The translations under genes were made by a program, and so were the position numbers. The notes under the pieces were generated by a model. The model made no database searches, was not told where the DNA came from, and saw only the letters and a program-made list of their open reading frames with translations. A stretch of 9,369 bases of DNA from Nitriliruptorales bacterium (GTDB lineage: Bacteria > Actinomycetota > Nitriliruptoria > Euzebyales > Egibacteraceae). Positions 5,989-9,369 of this stretch are shown here, in pieces. The stretch is from contig SKPY01000016.1 of assembly GCA_007119305.1 (NCBI GenBank), forward strand, positions 1 to 9,369. Direction: 5' to 3'. The number at the start of each line of letters is the position of its first letter. Within the stretch, counting starts at the first letter, position 1.

Positions 5989-7104
5989 TTCGACGATGAT
6001 CGGGTCGTCGGCGGGCACGGCATCCGCGCCGGCGATGAAGTCCTCGACCATCTGGCGGGCCACCGAATCGTGGAACTGGGTCGGCGGGGACTTCATGAAG
6101 TAGCTCGACGGCCCGAGCAGCGGGCCCCCGATGCCGCGGTCCAGCGCGACCTTCGCGCAGCGCACCGCGTCGATGACGACCCCGGCGGAGTTCGGCGAGT
6201 CCCAGACCTCGAGCTTCAGCTCGATGTTCAACGGCACGTCACCGAAGTTGCGGCCCTCCATGCGGATGTAGGCCCACTTGCGGTCCTCGAGCCAGGGCAC
6301 GTGGTCGCTCGGACCGATGTGGATGTTGTCGCGGGGGAAGCTCGCCCCTTCGGACGCCATCTGGCTGGTCACCGACTGGGTCTTCGAGATCTTCTTCGAC
6401 GTCAGGCGGTCACGCTCCAGCATGTTCATGAAGTCCATGTTGCCGCCGAAGTTCAGCTGGTAGGTGCGGTCGATCGTGACGCCCCGTTCCTCGAACAGGC
6501 GGGTCAGCAGCCGGTGGGTGATCGTCGCGCCGATCTGGCTCTTGATGTCGTCGCCGATGAGCGGCACGCCCGCGTCGCTGAAGCGCCGGATCCACGTGGG
6601 GTCGCTCGCGATGAACACCGGCAGGCAGTTCACGAACGCGACCCCGGCACGCAGGGCCTCGCGCGCGTAGAAGCGGGTGGCCTGCTCGCTGCCGACCGGC
6701 AGGTAGCACACGAGCACGTCGGCGTTCGCGCGGCGCAGCTCGGCAGCGACGTCGACCGGTTCCGCGTCGGCCTCGTCGCTGACCTGGCGGTAGTACTCGC
6801 CGAAGCCGTCGAGCGTGTGGCCCCGCGCCACCTCGATCCCGATCGGCGGCACCTGCGCGAACTCGACCGTGTTGTTCGGCGGCGCCACGATCGCCTCGGC
6901 GAGGTCCCGCCCGACCTTCTTCGCGTCGACGTCGAACGCAGCGACGAACTCCAGATCCCCGACGTGGTAGCCCGCGAGGTCCACGTGCATCAACCCGGGC
7001 ACTGGCGATGCCGGGTCGGCGTCGCGGTAGTAGTGCACGCCCTGCACGAGCGAGCTCGCGCAGTTGCCCACCCCCACGAGCGCGACGCGTACCTTGCTGC
7101 TCAT
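5971..7104 (-). CDS. ino1: Inositol-3-phosphate synthase (myo-inositol-1-phosphate synthase)
   Basis: NAD-dependent cytoplasmic enzyme converting glucose 6-phosphate to 1D-myo-inositol 3-phosphate, the entry to phosphatidylinositol and mycothiol in actinobacteria. The 377-aa protein has the N-terminal Rossmann motif GVGNCASS (11-18) and the family blocks GDDIKSQIGATITHR (184-198), NFGGNMDFMN (218-227), SKKISKTQSV (236-245) and IELKLEVWDSPNSAG (294-308). Near the C-terminus it has GIGGP...FMKSPP (325-341). Length and motifs fit the short actinobacterial type (about 360-370 aa in Mycobacterium), not the roughly 500-aa eukaryotic form. The ATG at 7104 has AAGGAG (7116-7111) with a 6-nt spacer. 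The padR gene ends 51 bp upstream on the same strand, so the two are probably co-transcribed from the padR promoter; no clear promoter is visible in the gap. Confidence 0.96.
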   Translation of the reverse strand: MSSKVRVALVGVGNCASSLVQGVHYYRDADPASPVPGLMHVDLAGYHVGDLEFVAAFDVDAKKVGRDLAEAIVAPPNNTVEFAQVPPIGIEVARGHTLDGFGEYYRQVSDEADAEPVDVAAELRRANADVLVCYLPVGSEQATRFYAREALRAGVAFVNCLPVFIASDPTWIRRFSDAGVPLIGDDIKSQIGATITHRLLTRLFEERGVTIDRTYQLNFGGNMDFMNMLERDRLTSKKISKTQSVTSQMASEGASFPRDNIHIGPSDHVPWLEDRKWAYIRMEGRNFGDVPLNIELKLEVWDSPNSAGVVIDAVRCAKVALDRGIGGPLLGPSSYFMKSPPTQFHDSVARQMVEDFIAGADAVPADDPIIVEGAGQA

Positions 7105-7110
7105 CAGTCG

Positions 7111-7116
7111 CTCCTT
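7111..7116 (-). promoter_or_regulatory. Ribosome binding site of ino1
   Basis: AAGGAG on the minus strand, 6 nt before ATG 7104, fixing the ino1 start. The rest of the padR-ino1 gap holds a GC-rich palindrome, GGCGCGCGCC (7130-7139), of unknown role. Confidence 0.8.
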
Positions 7117-7155
7117 GCTTCTCTCGGTCGGCGCGCGCCAGGTGCGCCCGCCTGC

Positions 7156-7779
7156 TCAGGATGTGGTCGTGATCTCGTCGGAGGGTTCCGCCTGCTCCGC
7201 GGTGGGCGCCGTCCGTGGCGGCGGCGCGTCTGCTGCGGGCCCGTCTGCGGGGGGCTGCTCACCCACCCAGCCACGCTCCGCGGCGATGAGCTCGTCGAGC
7301 CACTCGATGTCGCGCTGCGTCACGTCGACGCCGTGGCGCATCAGCGACAGGGTGTAGGTGTCGGCACGGCCGTGCCTGGCCTTCGTCAGCGTCCGGTGCC
7401 CCTCCTCGAGGCGCTCCTGCAGGTACGCCTTGCGGCGTTCGAGAGCCCGGATGCGCAGCTCGGGGCGCAGGTAGCGGAAGAACACGAACCGCAGCGGGAA
7501 CTTGTCTTCCTCACCGCTTGCGACACCCTCTTCGAGCAGGGCCATGAACTCCCGCTCGCCCGCTGCGGTGATCCGGTACACCTGCTTGCGCCGCCCGGTC
7601 GTGGGTGCCGGCTTGGCCTTCTCGACCCAGCCCCGGCGCTCGAGCTTGCGCAGCGTCGGGTACAGCGACCCGAACGACACGGTCCAGAAGAAGCCGAGCC
7701 GCTGGGTCAGCTGCTTGCGCAGCTCGTAGCCGTGCATCGCCCGCTCCTTGAGCAGGCCCAGCACCGCGAGTTCCAGCAT
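7156..7779 (-). CDS. PadR-family transcriptional regulator
   Basis: DNA-binding repressor of 207 aa. The N-terminal winged helix begins MLELAVLGLLKE and continues with MHGYELRKQL (15-24), SFGSLYPTLRKLERRGWV (35-52) and the beta-wing TTGRRKQVYRITAAGE (60-75), all diagnostic of PadR. Residues about 90-172 are a charged helical C-terminal domain, probably for dimerisation. The last 35 residues are low-complexity and rich in Pro, Ala and acidic residues. The start at 7779 matches the family N-terminus and has AGGAG (7793-7789) with a 9-nt spacer. An in-frame ATG at 7866 is rejected because the reading frame would run through the operator and has no family homology. It precedes ino1 as in the Mycobacterium Rv0047c-Rv0046c pair. 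Autoregulation is likely from the repeats at 7823-7856. The ligand is unknown. Confidence 0.93.
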   Translation of the reverse strand: MLELAVLGLLKERAMHGYELRKQLTQRLGFFWTVSFGSLYPTLRKLERRGWVEKAKPAPTTGRRKQVYRITAAGEREFMALLEEGVASGEEDKFPLRFVFFRYLRPELRIRALERRKAYLQERLEEGHRTLTKARHGRADTYTLSLMRHGVDVTQRDIEWLDELIAAERGWVGEQPPADGPAADAPPPRTAPTAEQAEPSDEITTTS

Positions 7780-7788
7780 CGGCGTGTA

Positions 7789-7793
7789 CTCCT
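7789..7793 (-). promoter_or_regulatory. Ribosome binding site of padR
   Basis: AGGAG on the minus strand, 9 nt before ATG 7779. It selects this start over the in-frame ATG at 7866. Confidence 0.75.
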
Positions 7794-7820
7794 GGTGGCG
7801 AGGACCGGTGACCTGCCACG

Positions 7821-7850
7821 ATGATACATCGCCTTGATGTATCACGTCGA
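7821..7850 (-). promoter_or_regulatory. Candidate padR promoter
   Basis: On the minus strand TATCAT (7826-7821) matches 5 of 6 bases of a -10. TCGACG (7850-7845) matches 4 of 6 bases of a -35 with an 18-bp spacer. The predicted start near 7814 leaves a leader of about 35 nt containing the AGGAG site. The three half-sites at 7823-7856 cover the whole promoter, as expected for a repressor site. Confidence 0.45.
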
Positions 7851-7856
7851 TACATC
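7823..7856. promoter_or_regulatory. Three-half-site operator, probably bound by the adjacent PadR protein
   Basis: Three 8-bp elements alternate in orientation with 5-bp spacers: GATACATC (7823-7830), GATGTATC (7836-7843), GATACATC (7849-7856). They form two overlapping perfect inverted repeats sharing the middle element, with centres 13 bp apart. The ATGTAT/ATACAT core resembles known PadR boxes (ATGT/ACAT half-sites). The AT-rich elements stand out strongly against the GC-rich background. They lie 44-77 bp upstream of padR and 67-100 bp upstream of the divergent DUF5318 gene, so they could control both. Confidence 0.75.
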
Positions 7857-7906
7857 CACGCGTCACATCAGGGTGTGGCAGCCCCCACCGGAGGTCCCGC
7901 GCGGCT

Positions 7907-7912
7907 TACACT
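7907..7912 (+). promoter_or_regulatory. Possible -10 element of the DUF5318-like gene
   Basis: TACACT fits TAnnnT and ends 10 nt before ATG 7923, giving a leaderless or nearly leaderless transcript. No good -35 is seen. AGGGG (7915-7919) is too close to the ATG to be a normal ribosome binding site. Confidence 0.35.
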
Positions 7913-7922
7913 GCAGGGGTCT

Positions 7923-8324
7923 ATGCAAGGCGTGACGAACTACCGGATGGCGAAACGGGCGCTGGTCCGCCAGGTGAGCAGCGGCGCCGTGCGCGTTGCT
8001 GACGTCTGCGATGCGCATCCGGAGCTGCTGCGGGCGGCCCGCAACATCGGCACGTCCACACGCCGGGTGTGCCCGATCTGCGAGCTGGCCGACGAGCGCG
8101 CGGCGGTGCCCCGCGACGACGCGGCCACCCTGCGCCTCGTGATGTACGCGTTCGGCGACACGCTGAAGCTGCGCTCCGGACATGTCGTCTGGGACCGCGC
8201 CGAGCTCGACCGCATCGCGCAGGAACACCAGTCGGTGTCGGCGTACGTCGTCGAGTGCTGTCTCGTGTGCGGGTGGAACCACCTCGTCGAGAGCTTCCTC
8301 GTGGGGCGCGCGCACGCGGGCTGA
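7923..8324 (+). CDS. DUF5318-like small cysteine protein
   Basis: Uncharacterised 133-aa soluble protein resembling, from memory, the actinobacterial DUF5318 family (M. tuberculosis Rv0049). Family-like blocks are an N-terminal helix YRMAKRALVRQVSSG (7-21), the segment VADVCDAHPELLRAAR (25-40), CPIC (C50, C53) and VVECCLVCGWNHLVESF (109-125) with C113 and C116. The two CxxC pairs suggest a zinc-ribbon-like metal site; C29 and C112 are additional cysteines. There is no signal peptide or membrane segment. ATG 7923 is chosen because the N-terminal helix starts just after it; the frame is open upstream to 7821, but that would cross the operator. Met9 (7947) is the alternative. It is divergent from padR with a 143-bp gap, a neighbourhood like that in Mycobacterium. 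Function is unknown. Confidence 0.85.
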   Translation: MQGVTNYRMAKRALVRQVSSGAVRVADVCDAHPELLRAARNIGTSTRRVCPICELADERAAVPRDDAATLRLVMYAFGDTLKLRSGHVVWDRAELDRIAQEHQSVSAYVVECCLVCGWNHLVESFLVGRAHAG

Positions 8325-8362
8325 GCGCGGCCGGCCGCAGCGCCTTGCGCGACCGTGGCCCA

Positions 8363-8386
8363 GCCGCACCCTGCGCGTGGTGCGGC
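8363..8386 (+). terminator. Strong hairpin after the DUF5318-like gene
   Basis: GCCGCACC (8363-8370) and GGTGCGGC (8379-8386) form a perfect 8-bp stem with an 8-nt loop, 38 bp after the stop codon and 30 bp before the next start. There is no T-run (GTTG follows). A second palindrome, GCGGCCGGCCGC (8327-8338), lies just after the stop. The pair probably ends or attenuates transcription between the two plus-strand genes. Confidence 0.5.
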
Positions 8387-8402
8387 GTTGACCGGCGGGC
8401 GG

Positions 8403-8407
8403 AAGGA
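8403..8407 (+). promoter_or_regulatory. Ribosome binding site of the membrane protein gene
   Basis: AAGGA lies 9 nt before GTG 8417 and supports this GTG start. The ATG at 8407 is in another frame. Confidence 0.65.
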
Positions 8408-8416
8408 TGAGCACCG

Positions 8417-9229
8417 GTGACCGAGCACGTGCCGGCCGAGGGCACGCTGCCCACGCCCGACTGGCTGGGGCGGATCGCGCCGCGGTGGGTCGTGGGCGCT
8501 GCCGCGGCGGTCCTCGTGCTCGCCTGGGGCCTCGCCTTCGCCGCCGCCCGCTGGAACCTGTTCGGCCTGCCGACCCACCTGTGGCTCGAGCTGTTCAACA
8601 ACCGCCCCGTGGAGTGGCTGCAGTGGGTGCTGCTGGGCTTGGTCGTCGCCGGGGCGGCGTTCCTCGCCGGGCGGTTGTACGGGGGGCCGCACCATCGGGC
8701 GGCCGCGTTCTTCGGGCTGCTGGCCCTCGGCGGCGCGTTCATGCTCATCGAGGAAGCTGGCGACGTGCGCCACGTCATCAGCGACTACGTCTACGCCTGG
8801 TTCGGGGGGCACATCTTCGGGCTGCCCTACCGGGTGGTCTCGGACGTCCCGTACTTCGCAGCCCTCGCCTTCCTCCCGCTCTACGCCGTGGTCCGTTACG
8901 GCCGTGCTGCCTGGCGGGCACGCAGCCTGCGGGGCTACCTCGTCGCCGGCTACGGCCTGTACGGGCTGGCTGCGGGGGCGTCAGGGATCCGCCACCTGCG
9001 CGGCCTGTACTCCCGGGCGGGCGAGCTGCTCAGTCGCCCGCTGTTCGGCGAGCGCCTGCCGCTGCCTCCGGACATGTCGGCGGAGCGGCTGTACTTCCTG
9101 CTGATCGACGGGCCGGTGGAGGAGTCGGTCGAGCTGCTCGCCTCAGCCTGCCTGCTCGCCGCCGTCGTGGCCTTCGCACGCGACCACGCCGCCGGCCGGG
9201 TGCCCGGCGACACCCCCCCGCCTGGCTGA
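8417..9229 (+). CDS. Polytopic membrane protein of unknown function
   Basis: I do not recognise the family. The 270-aa protein starts at GTG and has about six hydrophobic segments near residues 24-44, 68-85, 96-112, 144-160, 172-190 and 235-255. Two acidic motifs sit at membrane segments: IEEAGDVRH (111-119) at the end of the third, and GPVEESVELLAS (232-243) at the start of the sixth. There is also an HIFG motif at 132-135. Buried Glu pairs and a His could form a metal or proton site. They recall intramembrane proteases of the CPBP/CAAX type (EExxxR, HxxxD), but the spacing does not match, so no function is assigned. There is no signal peptide; the first 20 residues are polar. It follows the DUF5318-like gene by 92 bp, with a hairpin between, so it may have its own promoter, though none is evident. 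Confidence 0.85.
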   Translation: MTEHVPAEGTLPTPDWLGRIAPRWVVGAAAAVLVLAWGLAFAAARWNLFGLPTHLWLELFNNRPVEWLQWVLLGLVVAGAAFLAGRLYGGPHHRAAAFFGLLALGGAFMLIEEAGDVRHVISDYVYAWFGGHIFGLPYRVVSDVPYFAALAFLPLYAVVRYGRAAWRARSLRGYLVAGYGLYGLAAGASGIRHLRGLYSRAGELLSRPLFGERLPLPPDMSAERLYFLLIDGPVEESVELLASACLLAAVVAFARDHAAGRVPGDTPPPG

Positions 9230-9245
9230 GGACGGGGCAGCCACA

Positions 9246-9263
9246 GGCCCCGCGCGGCGGGCC
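9246..9263 (+). terminator. Weak hairpin after the membrane protein gene
   Basis: GGCCC (9246-9250) and GGGCC (9259-9263) give a 5-bp stem with an 8-nt loop, 17 bp after the stop. There is no T-run, and such short GC palindromes are common in this composition. Confidence 0.25.
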
Positions 9264-9321
9264 ATCCGGCCAGGGCGGGCGCGGTGCGCGAGCCGTCGCC
9301 ACCGGGCAGAATCGGCAGTCG

Positions 9322-9369
9322 ATGGACGGCAAGCGGCCGCCTCCTCGCCGTGGCGGGTCAAGGCGGGAA
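9322..9369 (+). CDS. Possible 5' end of a further gene, cut by window edge
   Basis: An ATG at 9322 opens 16 codons to the end of the window, reading MDGKRPPPRRGGSRRE. A CAGAAT hexamer (9307-9312) could be a -10 for a leaderless mRNA; there is no ribosome binding site. A short basic proline-rich tail is what the cytoplasmic N-terminus of a class A penicillin-binding protein can look like, and ponA1 follows Rv0049 in Mycobacterium. This is weak context inference; 16 codons cannot establish a gene. Confidence 0.3.
   Translation, partial: MDGKRPPPRRGGSRRE

Noticed and set aside
5458..7824. Plus-strand open frame of 788 codons across sodX, ino1 and padR
   Set aside because: It overlaps sodX in another frame and runs antisense to ino1 and padR. 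It has no family motifs; lack of stops follows from G/C-rich third positions.
7780..7866. Longer padR start (ATG 7866)
   Set aside because: It would translate the operator and adds residues absent from the family; ATG 7779 has a good ribosome binding site and the canonical PadR N-terminus.
7940..8812. Minus-strand open frames over the DUF5318-like and membrane protein genes
   Set aside because: They span two plus-strand genes and the hairpin between them; the translations are repetitive and carry no domain.
8417..9229. CAAX/CPBP protease call for the membrane protein
   Set aside because: The Glu pair and Arg/His spacing do not match the EExxxR, FxxxH and HxxxD pattern.

Overview
The window is very GC-rich with strong third-position G/C bias. 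Its gene families point to a high-GC Gram-positive (Actinomycetota): a GH77 4-alpha-glucanotransferase with a long N-terminal extension, an R2-like ligand-binding oxidase close to mycobacterial Rv0233, a nickel superoxide dismutase with its maturation protease, actinobacterial-type inositol-phosphate synthase followed by a PadR regulator, and a DUF5318-type small Cys protein. From memory, ino1 - padR - DUF5318 resembles the Rv0046c/Rv0047c/Rv0049 neighbourhood of Mycobacterium, but the other genes make this a non-mycobacterial, perhaps deep-branching, actinobacterium. The exact taxon is inference.

Layout. Positions 1-4952 carry three minus-strand genes that are probably one transcript: a receiver-GAF-EAL signalling protein (4952-3312), the R2-like Mn/Fe oxidase (3249-2287) and malQ (2214 to beyond the left edge, all but its last few residues present). 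A plausible sigma-A-type promoter lies at 5038-5010. Positions 5087-5948 hold a divergent nickel-SOD pair: sodN (minus) and its leader-cleaving protease sodX (plus). They share a 64-bp spacer with a good match to the Streptomyces nickel regulator (Nur) box. Positions 5971-7779 hold a minus-strand padR-ino1 unit whose promoter is covered by three alternating 8-bp half-sites, presumably the PadR operator. To the right on the plus strand are a DUF5318-like small protein (7923-8324), a strong terminator-like hairpin, a polytopic membrane protein of unknown function (8417-9229), and possibly the first 16 codons of another gene at the edge.

How it works together. Clear logic exists for sodN/sodX (an enzyme and its processing protease) and for padR/ino1 (autoregulated repressor plus inositol synthesis for phosphatidylinositol or mycothiol). 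The EAL protein, the oxidase and malQ share a strand and short gaps, but no shared pathway is evident. No tRNA, rRNA, CRISPR array, insertion sequence or other mobile element was seen. The most notable points are a Pro-to-Met change in the SodN nickel hook, the Nur-like box beside sodN, the three-half-site operator upstream of padR, and the oxidase with its full metal and crosslink residue set beside a c-di-GMP signalling gene.
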